The position numbers were made by a program, and so were the translations under genes. This document shows positions 35,248-44,799 of a stretch of 64,000 bases of DNA, in pieces; the first letter of the stretch is position 1; each line of letters starts with the position of its first letter. This DNA comes from Megamerina dolium (taxonomy: Eukaryota > Arthropoda > Insecta > Diptera > Megamerinidae), in the NCBI GenBank assembly GCA_963854835.1, contig OY978526.1:26153073-26217072 (forward strand). Direction: 5' to 3'. The notes beneath the pieces were generated by a model. That model did no database searches, was not told where the DNA came from, and saw only the letters and a program-made list of their open reading frames with translations.

Positions 35248-35259
35248 ACAATGACAGTT

Positions 35260-36077
35260 CGCTGCTAGAGAACATACAAGTTAATACTGGATAAATTTTC
35301 ACTAGTAAAAATTTGCAACCAAGAAAAACATACCTATGATTTGAAACACATTACGACAACTACAAAATATTCTTGAAGTATGCATAAATTTAAAATTATA
35401 AGATAACAAATTACCAATGAATTAGTTAATTGAAGTCGTTTGGGCCAGTATTCAGCAAAAAAAAAAACGATGCGTTCTTGAAGCAAGTTTCTTGAGATCC
35501 CTTACTTTTGATATTGATTTGATATTGAAATTGATATTCACAATCAGCTGTTTCTGTTAATTGTTGTTGTTTACTTTTTTTATTGTTTTCTGTTTGAAAG
35601 CGAATTCTTCCTTACTTTCTAAAATTTCGTTGCTTTATGTATTTTCTCTATGTATTTTAATATTTGCACAACTGGAATTTAATTTTCTCAGCTGATCGGC
35701 TGGTTACATCGAAATAGGACACATCAAGAAATAATGAAATTTAAAGAAAAAATTAAATGTCTTGCCCAGCGTGACCTTTTCCATTCTCATTATCTCTTTT
35801 CATGTAAATGTCAAAATGAGTCAGTGCTCTGAAGCTGATGTGCACAGGGTTACACAACGATATTAGTCACTAAAATAATTGGAGTGATTGTACAAATTGG
35901 AGCTTAATACTATCGATAGTGATGGGAGAATATAAACTCTATCAACTGTGCCATCGGTAGTTTTGGAGCTCTACTTTGTTATTTGTGTATTTTTAATATT
36001 GTGCCACAATAATAAATTGAAAAAATCGCTAAAATTATGAACAATTAGAGAATTAGTACATTGTGAAAATTAATAAA
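35260..36077. other. intergenic, upstream of the DUF704x-like gene
   Basis: About 0.8 kb of AT-rich DNA with no gene. It includes a DRE-type site at 35911-35918 and probably the 5' UTR and promoter of the following gene. Confidence 0.45.
35911..35918. promoter_or_regulatory. DRE-like site TATCGATA
   Basis: An exact palindromic TATCGATA, the Drosophila DNA replication-related element bound by DREF/BEAF-type factors. It lies 160 bp upstream of the ATG at 36078, a typical promoter-proximal position. Confidence 0.5.
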
Positions 36078-38364
36078 ATGAAAAATATCGCAATAGTATG
36101 CCTATTGAGCTTGCTAAGCACAGGTAAATGCAAAAAATCCAAGTTGAGCCACACCCTAGTTTCAAAACTCGGGTTACATTGGAATTGATGACTTTAAATC
36201 TGTTTTGTTTTATTTAGCTTCCACCCAGCTTAATCAGTTGGAGAAACGTTACTGTGTAATCCCAAAAATCTTGCAAGGATCATGGTTTTCTTGGGAAGTT
36301 GGATTACCTACACAGACCGTCATTGACGCAAATTCCATGTCACGCCGTGGTTATTGTGTTGATATGATGAAACATCACGGCGATGAATATTCGTTCGTAT
36401 TTAAAGAACGTTCAGTTAATTGCTATCACTGTGTGAGAACAGTTATACGAACATTGAATATATTTGAAAAATTTGAAGGTATTATAGTAGTCTTTTATTT
36501 TAAATGAATGACCATCTGATTATTAAATATTTTGTATATTTCAGGTCCATGCGTATCGTTGCCACCTGATGTTGAAGTTAGTGTTGAAAATGTATGCAAA
36601 GGTATTAAGGATGATCAACAATTGATTACACTTTTCAACGAGAATTTTGTGCCTATTAACTGCCGCTCGTCTTTAGAAGGTGTTTGGCATTTTACTTATC
36701 AAGTAAATAAATGTCTTATTGAATATCAACAAAAATATAACTATTTTATGTTTTTTGTAGAACCGTTTCCGATTTACAGGCGTATGCAATAAACCAGATG
36801 CACGAATTCAATCGTGCCAAACAGCGGGCACGCAATTTTTAATCCAGAATCAGAAATTTAATATTACATATAAGCAATGCGAGGGTATGGTAGGCACTTT
36901 TAGTGGTACAGTCGAATATAGCTGTCTTGGAGATTGGTTTGTGGGGAAAAATCACTACTTTGCCGTAGCGAATACAAAAGAATCTCGTAAAGATGAGAAA
37001 TATCGTTGCCTGCTAAAGAATCGTGATGACGATCTGTATATTGGTGTTTCTATTACGGCTGAGTGCAATACATTGAAAACTCCTGAAAATTCACCCGAGC
37101 GTTTAAAATTAACACCGGTTAAAGCAGAGTACGTCGAACCTCGCTGTACATTACCACAAAATTTTAGTGGTGAATGGGTTAATACAGCAAATATTGATGC
37201 TGATGTATCAATCAGTGAAACACATATTAATGAGACTTATTATCCGGATAAAGCTCGTTATCGCCGCACCATATATGTTTGTCGTGAGCGCCGTGGAAAT
37301 CGTATTATGATGGCCCGCCTCACTGTTGACGGCTGCCAAAAAGATTATGTGTGCTTCGACTTTATGCCACGCCATCACAATATTATACGCTACCGCAAAG
37401 GATTAGCCGTCATAAAAGATGACTTTAGTACGGTTTGTTCTTGGGTTCAATTCAATAATGCCGAAGCCTGGAAATACGATTTATTCCTTGCTAGAAATCC
37501 AGTACCTGTTCGTTGTCCCGTGGCGGGAAAGTTTAACTTCACACAACGTGGTGAACATCCATTTAGAACCAGGTACTTAATTGTGAATATGAAATCCAAT
37601 AGAAAAAGTGATCTATTTTGAATTATTTTTTTTTAGAATTCTTGGCGGTGTAACATTGAGTCCTCGTCCAGATATACACTGTAAACAAAACATATCGGAT
37701 TTGTCTGTGTGCGATACCGACCAAAAAGAAATGGCTGTTGATGAGAATTATTGCTTGTCTGTGGATCATTTAGGACGACCGGTTGATATATATAGTAGGT
37801 GGATATATTTTTATTAAAATAATGGGTAGATTATATTTTACAAGTGAAATCTTGATTACTTGCAATTAAAATAGGTGATCCCGATTATCGCATGAAATGT
37901 ATTGGATTTTGGAAAGAGAATCTCAGATCATATCTGATCACATACGACGATTTGGATCCACTTTCAAAATATCGCTGTTGGGTGTATCAGCGTGCTGATT
38001 TGAATCGGGTTCTCATGTCACAAGGTGGAACATTTACATTGCATTCGCTGCAATTTTCAATTGATTTTTGAATAATTACATTTACATTTTTTCAGCTGTT
38101 GGTGCATTCTGCAAACTGAACCAAGATGTGACATCGTGGAATCACACAGAAGGCGCTGCCGTTGCCATTGATGCAATAGAGTACGAACGTGAACGTGATG
38201 ACTGTCCAATGTATTTCGATGATGGAGAATACCCATGGAAACCGTCGGATGCATCGAATATAATTTTTGATTGGGACTTTTACAAAGCAGGTTCCGAACG
38301 AACAGTGATCGCTGAACGAATAATATATGCTTACATATTCATATACTTTTTTATGAAATTATAA
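36078..38364 (+). CDS. secreted Cys-rich insect protein of unknown function (DUF7042-7045-like)
   Basis: Seven exons: 36078-36123, 36218-36478, 36545-36702, 36761-37572, 37637-37794, 37875-38024 and 38096-38364. Phases agree throughout (1,1,0,2,1,1), giving 617 residues. The N-terminus is a signal peptide (IAIVCLLSLLSTG). The body is made of Cys-rich modules with repeated W/G/C patterns (LQGSWFSWE, LEGVWHFTYQ, FSGEWVNT), resembling the arthropod DUF7042-7045 family as I recall it. The last ~15 residues are strongly hydrophobic (IIYAYIFIYFFMKL), fitting a GPI-anchor signal or short membrane anchor. It probably sits on the outer cell surface. I do not know its function. A poly(A) signal lies at 38588-38593, and a DRE-like site lies 160 bp upstream. 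Confidence 0.85.
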
Positions 38365-40160
38365 CAATTTTATCGCTATTATAATTTAAACAGTTTTTAT
38401 ATACAAGTACAACAGTAAATGTGTCATCTGAAGATGGAATTTCTTCAAGACAGTGATATGTTCTTACAACATTCTAATTCATACCATATCTTAATAGTAC
38501 ATTATTATAAATGTGTATAGGAAATTTATCATATACATGCATATTTTAATAACGCATTCCGTCCTACATGCATGTTGTATAGCTTTTAATAAAGTTTGAT
38601 TCAGAAGTTTGAATTCCTGCCTCCAAATTGTGTATATTTTAGGCTAGTATATCAATTATAAGTAGGTTCCTTCTAATACTGTCCAAAAATTTAACATGCA
38701 CAGCAGTACTGGAAGAGAAGCTCGAGCAAAGAGCCCTTCGGGGCTTATAAGTGCCACATATTTATTTTTTTTTTATATAAATTATACATTTCGATGAGAG
38801 AAAAACGTTGCTTTTATAATTAAAATATTCATCGTTTATTATTCAGTATGATTTGCGTGAATTATACAGTTATTATCGGGCGTGTTGTGTTTCCCGAGGA
38901 TATAGAAACTAATTGGATGGCTATTTCTCGAAAATGCTATCAAATGCATTGCTTTTGCAATGTGGATACTGTCCGCGATCTACTCCGAAACTTTTGTAGC
39001 AAGGAATTGATAGGATAGATTATTATGGCTGCCCTCTCTCTGAGAGGACACACTTAGGCCCATTGTGATATCACCGGAATTCTTTTCCAATACTGTTGTG
39101 CGTGTTAAATTTTGACGGTATTAGAATGGGCCTACTTTTATTAGCCGGTTCCGGACGGCGGAACCTTTGTGACAAAATTTTTATGAGCTTTGTCACACAG
39201 CTTAAAGAAGCATTTTTTATGGCAAATAATTACTGCCGGAAAAATGATAAATTACTTGCCAATAGGTAAGCGCCATTCGAAAGAAAAATCTTCGATATTA
39301 AATTTGCCTCAGACGGGATTGAACCGACAATCTACGGATCAGAAGACCGACGCACTGAGCTACAGCATGCACCCAAGAAGAATTGTTACTTAAAGTTTAG
39401 TGAATTTTTATATAAAATTGGAGCCTACTTTTAGGCATATGCTCATTGAAGCAAGATGTATATGACATTGACAAAGACAATTTCTCTTTTACGAAATTGC
39501 CAGAATACCAGTTACAAAATCGTAACAAATTTAGTATTAGGTGTGTTTTGTTCGATACTCCTACTTACATACTTACGTACCGATAAATACATGGCAAAAC
39601 AACAACAACATAGATACTAACTTTAGCGAGTATAACTATAGATGCTAAAAATCTTAGCATACTCGCTTGGTTCAGTGTTGCCAATTATTGTCATTATTCT
39701 ACTGTATAGAGATGTTATTTATCGACATTTATTTATTTAATCGTCAAATATGTTATACTTAAGAAGAAAAGGTAAAGGAAGAACGTTGCAAGAATATTGT
39801 TTCACTATTTTTCGTACATTCAATCAATTAAATAATCAGAATTTAGTCTATTGAAATTCCAAACATACTTTTGACAGATGCGCTAGTGATGCCTTTTTTC
39901 TTGTAAATTACTGAAACAGAATATGTACACACCTTTTCTTAATGAGGCTCGGTGGCTCTGTAACACAGATGAGCTATGTCGACGGCTAAAACGCAAAAAA
40001 CCGCATGATCTTGTATCATGTCGAAAATTTTGTTTTCATGTATTTCCATGCAAACACTTTATTTATTAAAATAATATTACTTGATAGTTGCTTAAACTAG
40101 GTGTAATTGAATGTAATTTCTAATTTATAGCGTTCCAATAATAAAAAAACCTTTTCTTAA
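38365..40160. other. intergenic with a tRNA-like repeat
   Basis: About 1.8 kb with no protein gene. It holds the 3' UTR of the upstream gene (to about 38600), a tRNA-like segment at 39302-39375, and otherwise unassigned AT-rich DNA. Confidence 0.45.
39302..39375 (-). repeat. tRNA-like segment, probably a SINE head or tRNA pseudogene
   Basis: The minus strand has a box A (TAGCTCAGTGCG, 39362-39351) and a box B (GGTTCAATCCCG, 39325-39314) with tRNA-like spacing. The anticodon-loop region reads CTTCTGA, compatible with Arg (TCT). The acceptor ends do not pair and the anticodon stem has mismatches, so it is unlikely to be a working tRNA. Pol III promoter boxes in this arrangement are typical of tRNA-derived SINEs. 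Confidence 0.55.
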
Positions 40161-40695
40161 GGGGTTAAACCACTGTAGAATTTTCAAAAAATGGGAAAAT
40201 TTTTTTTATCTTAAATAGTCATTAAGTCTCAAAAATAATATACTAAATGATGGAAGGCGGGAAAAATGTCTAAGTGTCTGAATTTCGAGTATTGCCGCAA
40301 GACGTCTGAGGTATTCTCCGAGCACCTTTAAACTTTAAACGTGTTTTTCTCGAAACCATTTTTTTTGAGCTGGCGGGAAACAACTCAAACAAATCTTAAC
40401 CGATTGATTTGAAAATTTTTACAATACATTTGAAATCGTTTTCTTCAGCGACGTACGTAGGGGTTTTTTGAAATTGTGCATATTTTTTTATTTATAAACA
40501 ATTTTTTGAAGATTTTTTAGGTGAAATTTCGAACTTTTTCTTCAAAGGGTTGCCATTTTACAAAAAATCAATTAATCCAAAAACTTCAAGACTTCAAGAT
40601 TGACATTAAAAAATACTTTTTACAGAATTTGAATATCTCCTTTTGTTTGGCCTATGAAATATGCCTTTTTTTGTGCTCTACAGTGGTGTAACCCC
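40161..40695. mobile_element. TTAA-flanked MITE (piggyBac-like target)
   Basis: Ends GGGGTTAAACCACTGTAGA (40161-40179) and TCTACAGTGGTGTAACCCC (40677-40695) are inverted repeats with one mismatch. TTAA occurs immediately outside both ends (40157-40160 and 40696-40699), the target duplication of piggyBac-type transposases. The 535-bp interior is AT-rich and codes for nothing, so this is a non-autonomous copy. Confidence 0.85.
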
Positions 40696-40729
40696 TTAAT
40701 GCGACAGAATTTTAGATTTTGAATAATAT

Positions 40730-41167
40730 TGTTACGTTTTTATTCTGTGAGCGTTTAATTCTATTTGAATTACCTTGTTCGATCACTGGATTCTGTTAAT
40801 AATAACTGCAACACTTATTTTATACAACTATATACAGCAACAATTTATTTAATAATCTCTATTTACAATCAACACTGTTTACAATCAACTATTTACTATA
40901 ACACTTAAATGTACTTGCAGCTTTTGCCTCTGTATCAATGTTTTCGCAATCACGTTCGGAATTAGATTGATTGTCAATTCTCAACACTGGCTCTATTTAT
41001 ACTCTGTTGGCAACACCCCAGAATCTTCCTTTATCGAGATTCTTCTCTTCCTTTCTCGTTGGCTTGTTCTGGTTATCGCTTATTTCTTTTTGTTGACATT
41101 CGTTTCGATGCTGCCAATAGAGTCAGTCACAATAGTGATGAGTAATCAACTATCGATACTCGTTACA
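40730..41167 (-). repeat. 3' LTR of the complete element
   Basis: 438 bp with TG...CA ends. By reading it matches the 5' LTR (46244-46681) at every position. A TATAAATAG box (minus strand, near 41000) and the terminal TATCGATA site are as in copy A. Confidence 0.96.
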
Positions 41168-41182
41168 CTGCCCTCCTCTTAA
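41168..41182 (-). other. polypurine tract
   Basis: Minus-strand TTAAGAGGAGGGCAG lies directly against the 3' LTR. It is the plus-strand DNA priming site of the element. Confidence 0.88.
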
Positions 41183-41205
41183 CCTTGTTCGTCCCGAACA
41201 AGTTT

Positions 41206-44200
41206 TTATACTTCCCCTCGATATGGCGCAAGTCGCTCCAAGTGCATTACTTTAAACTTTGCTCTTTTATTCCAGGCACGTTGAATGCGATACACTACGT
41301 CATTTATCTTTGCTATAATCTCATATGGTCCTTCCCAATGAGTCTGTAGTTTAGGGGACAGGCCTTTCTTTCGTTGTGGATTATGAAGCATTACAAGCTC
41401 TCCTTCATAGAACCCTTTTGAATTTGCTTTCAAGTCATACCTGGCCTTCATCTTATCGCTTATCATCTGCGACCGCTCTCTGATGAACTGATGTACTTCA
41501 TCCAACTGTTCCCGCTTTTCGCTAGTATAATTTCCTTCGGTTGATCTCGTTGGTGTTACAACACCAAATTTTAAATCAGCTGGCAGTCTTAACTCGTTTC
41601 CAAAAATTGCCATTGCCGGTGTAGTAGCCGTCGTATCATGTTGTGCGCATCGATATGCCATGAGGAACATTGGTATATATACATCCCAGTCTCTTTGGTA
41701 TTTATCTACGACTTTTCTCAAATATTCCTCCAAGGTACGGTTAAATCGTTCTACCATGCCATCAGATTGTGGATGCAAAGGTGTTGTACGAGTTTTGTAT
41801 ATACCCAGCATACGGCATATCTCTTGGAATACAACTGATTCGAAATTTCGACCTTGGTCTGAGTGTAACTCCATCGGTACACCAAAACGAGTAACCCATT
41901 GGTTGACGAATACATCCGCAACTGTACTAGCTTCCTGATTTGGAATGGGGTATACTTCAGGCCATTTACTGAAGTAATCTATAACCACCAGAACATACTT
42001 GTTTCCTGCGTTGCTTATTGGAAATGGTCCAGCTATGTCCATAGCAATTCGCTCGAATGGAGCACCCACGGTGTATTGGTGCATCTTACCTCGGCTTTTC
42101 TTAGTGGGACCTTTGGCCATTGTACATTGCTTACACTTCCGAATCCAATCAGCGACATGGTCATGGCATCCAACCCAATAAAATCGTTTCTTTATTTTCT
42201 CGACGGTTTTGGTAATTCCCAAATGCCCTCCACTGGAGGCATTGTGATACTCAGCTATCACTTCATTTATTCTTGCCTTGGGTACCACTAGCAGATCATA
42301 AGTGATTTTTCCATCTTCACTTTCCCATGTTCGGAATAAACATCCGTCTCGTAAGTGCAGGCTTTGCCACTGCGCCCAGTATGCCTTTGCTATTGGACTC
42401 TCATTAGCCATTTCTTGCCAATATGGACGTATGCCCTGCTCCTTGTATTCCATAATCTTTACGAGATCTGGGTCGTTCCGCTGATCTTCTTGCACTCGTT
42501 CGGTGGTCCATGACTCCTCCGGCAATATATTCGTAAGTCGTATGTCGACAATGTGCTCCTTGCTTTCCACTCGAGAACAATGTTTACATTCCATTTTGCA
42601 AGGACGACGAGATAGAGCATCCGCGTTGCCGTGATGTCCTCCTTTACGATGTTCGATGGTAAAATCATAACTCTGCAGCCTTTCAATCCAGCGCGCCAAT
42701 TGTCCTTCTGGGTTTTTAAATTGCAATAACCACCTTAGCGCTGAGTGGTCAGTTCGTAGATGAAATGACTGACCGTACAAGTATTTATGGAAATACTTTA
42801 CACATTCCAGTATTGCGAGCAACTCTCTTCGTGTGACACAGTAATTTCTTTCTGACTTCGACAGGATTTTACTGTAGTATGCTATTACTTTTTCTTGCCC
42901 ATCTATGATCTGAGAGAGCACACCACCTATTCCATAGCCACTCGCATCTGTGTCCAACACAAACTTTTGACCAGGTACTGGATACGCTAATATTGGTGCT
43001 GAACAGAGTCTTTCTTTCAGTTGTTCGAATGCTTTCTGTTGTTCCTCGCCCCACACAAATGGTTTGTTCTTTCTTGTCAACTCATGCAGACTGCTGGCGA
43101 TGTTTGCAAATCCAGGAACAAATCGTCTATAGTAGGTGCATAAGCCTAGGAAGCTTCTTAACTCGTGAAGATTCGACGGAATAGGCCATTCTTGAACTGC
43201 TGCTACTTTCTCCTCGTCGGTATGTACCTCTTCTGTTGTTACTTTATGACCAAGATATTTAACTTCTTGCCTGAAGAGTGAACACTTTTTCATATTCAGT
43301 TTAAGCCCTGCTGATTGTATACGCTCAAATACTTCTTTCAACTTTTCCAGGTGGTCGTTAAAATCTTTTCCCATCACAATAATGTCATCGAGGTACACCA
43401 AGCACGTTTTCCAGTGTAGTCCTCTGAGTACACGCTCCATCAAACGTTCGAAAGTAGCTGGCGCATTACATAAACCAAATGGCATGACTGTAAATTGCCA
43501 TAGACCATCGCCAATACTGAAAGCTGTTTTCTCTTTGTCTTCCTTACCAAGTTCCACTTGCCAGTAGCCACTTTGCAAATCAAGAGTTGAGAACCACTTC
43601 GCACCAGATAGTGTGTCCAGAGTGTCATCGATTCTTGGCAGTGGATAGCTGTCTTTTTTCGTAATATCATTTAGCTTTCTGTAATCCACACAGAATCGAG
43701 TACTTCCATCCTTCTTCTTTACCAGCACAACTGGTGAACTCCATGGACTCGCTGATGGTTCAATAACACCTTGTTTCTGCATATCGGAAATCAGCTTAAT
43801 GGCTTCGTCTCTTTTGGCCAATGGAACTCGTCGTGGTGCTTGACGAATTGGTCTAGAATCACCGGTGTCAATGTGATGCTTCACGAGGGTTGTTCGTCCT
43901 CCAGTTTTTCCATTTGAAGAAAATATTGAACTGTACTTCTCCAATAATTGTAAAGCCTTTTCTTTTTGCTGTTTGGTAAGCACACCTGCCCATTCCTCCA
44001 TCTGTGCTTTTATTTCCGCCTTGCCAGTTCCTGATCTTCCACTTTTTATCGACGAACCCTTTTCGCAGTCTACTACGGCAGTAACTTCCTGGCAATGACC
44101 AATCACCATTCCTTTCTTTACAACTGTAGATGTATTAGTTGGATTTAAAATTCGCACCGGTACTATTCCATTTTCTTTAGGTTCTACTAACGTCCTACCA

Positions 44201-44751
44201 AGTATGATGTTTTTATTCGTTATTTCTTTATCTGCTTCCACCAGCCACAACTTGCCTGTCCCATCATCCACATTCATCTGTGCCCATATCACCGCTTCTG
44301 ATTTTGCTGGAACCTCTTGGCGTTGACATGCCAGTACTCGTTTGATGTTCCCACTACGCTTGTAACCGATGTTCAATGGTAGTTCGACATTTGCATAACG
44401 TAGTATCCGTTGATTTAAATCTAACGTAAATCCGTTGTCAATCATAAAATCAACACCAATTATTACGTCATCGATGATGTCGGCCACAATGAATTCATGT
44501 TCCCATGTACAATTTCCAATAGATACTCGTTTCTTTATCTTACCCAGAATTTGTGCATCCTCACCCGTTGCTGTACGCAATTTTATTCCCATTAAAGGCT
44601 CAAACCTCTTTACCAAATCGCTCTTGATTATAGAATGTGATGCGCCAGTGTCCAGGGTTAACATGAATTCCATATTGTCCAATTTTCCATCAATAGTTAA
44701 GCTGCTTGGCACACGCTGTAGTTGTGAAATGTGAATGATGGGGCAACCCAC
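41206..44751 (-). CDS. pol: Pol polyprotein of the gypsy element
   Basis: An open frame of about 1181 codons from 44751. The true upstream limit lies in the gag overlap, because the frame stays open across the gag stop and 44751 is only a GTG. Domains in order: aspartic protease (LDTGAS, about residue 33), reverse transcriptase (catalytic YLDDII, about 450), RNase H (starts VLDTDASG, about 600), integrase zinc finger (H-H-C-C, about 860-915), integrase D,D-35-E core (DIAGPFPISN onward) and a C-terminal tail. The frame is intact, so this copy could be active. Expression appears to depend on -1 frameshifting from gag. Confidence 0.95.
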   Translation of the reverse strand: MGCPIIHISQLQRVPSSLTIDGKLDNMEFMLTLDTGASHSIIKSDLVKRFEPLMGIKLRTATGEDAQILGKIKKRVSIGNCTWEHEFIVADIIDDVIIGVDFMIDNGFTLDLNQRILRYANVELPLNIGYKRSGNIKRVLACQRQEVPAKSEAVIWAQMNVDDGTGKLWLVEADKEITNKNIILGRTLVEPKENGIVPVRILNPTNTSTVVKKGMVIGHCQEVTAVVDCEKGSSIKSGRSGTGKAEIKAQMEEWAGVLTKQQKEKALQLLEKYSSIFSSNGKTGGRTTLVKHHIDTGDSRPIRQAPRRVPLAKRDEAIKLISDMQKQGVIEPSASPWSSPVVLVKKKDGSTRFCVDYRKLNDITKKDSYPLPRIDDTLDTLSGAKWFSTLDLQSGYWQVELGKEDKEKTAFSIGDGLWQFTVMPFGLCNAPATFERLMERVLRGLHWKTCLVYLDDIIVMGKDFNDHLEKLKEVFERIQSAGLKLNMKKCSLFRQEVKYLGHKVTTEEVHTDEEKVAAVQEWPIPSNLHELRSFLGLCTYYRRFVPGFANIASSLHELTRKNKPFVWGEEQQKAFEQLKERLCSAPILAYPVPGQKFVLDTDASGYGIGGVLSQIIDGQEKVIAYYSKILSKSERNYCVTRRELLAILECVKYFHKYLYGQSFHLRTDHSALRWLLQFKNPEGQLARWIERLQSYDFTIEHRKGGHHGNADALSRRPCKMECKHCSRVESKEHIVDIRLTNILPEESWTTERVQEDQRNDPDLVKIMEYKEQGIRPYWQEMANESPIAKAYWAQWQSLHLRDGCLFRTWESEDGKITYDLLVVPKARINEVIAEYHNASSGGHLGITKTVEKIKKRFYWVGCHDHVADWIRKCKQCTMAKGPTKKSRGKMHQYTVGAPFERIAMDIAGPFPISNAGNKYVLVVIDYFSKWPEVYPIPNQEASTVADVFVNQWVTRFGVPMELHSDQGRNFESVVFQEICRMLGIYKTRTTPLHPQSDGMVERFNRTLEEYLRKVVDKYQRDWDVYIPMFLMAYRCAQHDTTATTPAMAIFGNELRLPADLKFGVVTPTRSTEGNYTSEKREQLDEVHQFIRERSQMISDKMKARYDLKANSKGFYEGELVMLHNPQRKKGLSPKLQTHWEGPYEIIAKINDVVYRIQRAWNKRAKFKVMHLERLAPYRGEV

Positions 44752-44756
44752 TATTG

Positions 44757-44799
44757 GAGTCAGTTCACGCCCCGCTGAACTGACTCGATTTAGTTTAAC
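44757..44799 (-). promoter_or_regulatory. -1 ribosomal frameshift signal at the gag-pol junction
   Basis: Minus strand, in order: heptamer G_TTA_AAC (44799-44793) in the gag frame, directly followed by the gag stop TAA; a 6-nt spacer (44792-44787); and a perfect 11-bp stem, GAGTCAGTTCA (44786-44776) with TGAACTGACTC (44767-44757), closing an 8-nt GCGGGGCG loop. The pol frame is -1 relative to gag and open across the stop. Heptamer, spacer length and stem fit classic -1 frameshift sites. Confidence 0.8.

Noticed and set aside
39950..40000. tRNA-like or SINE-like text near GGCTCGGTGGCTCTG
   Set aside because: A box A-like match exists on the minus strand, but no box B at a sensible distance.
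41638..42484. Plus-strand ORFs over the pol gene of the LTR element
   Set aside because: They are antisense shadows of the intact minus-strand pol frame; residue patterns mirror it and no independent features exist.
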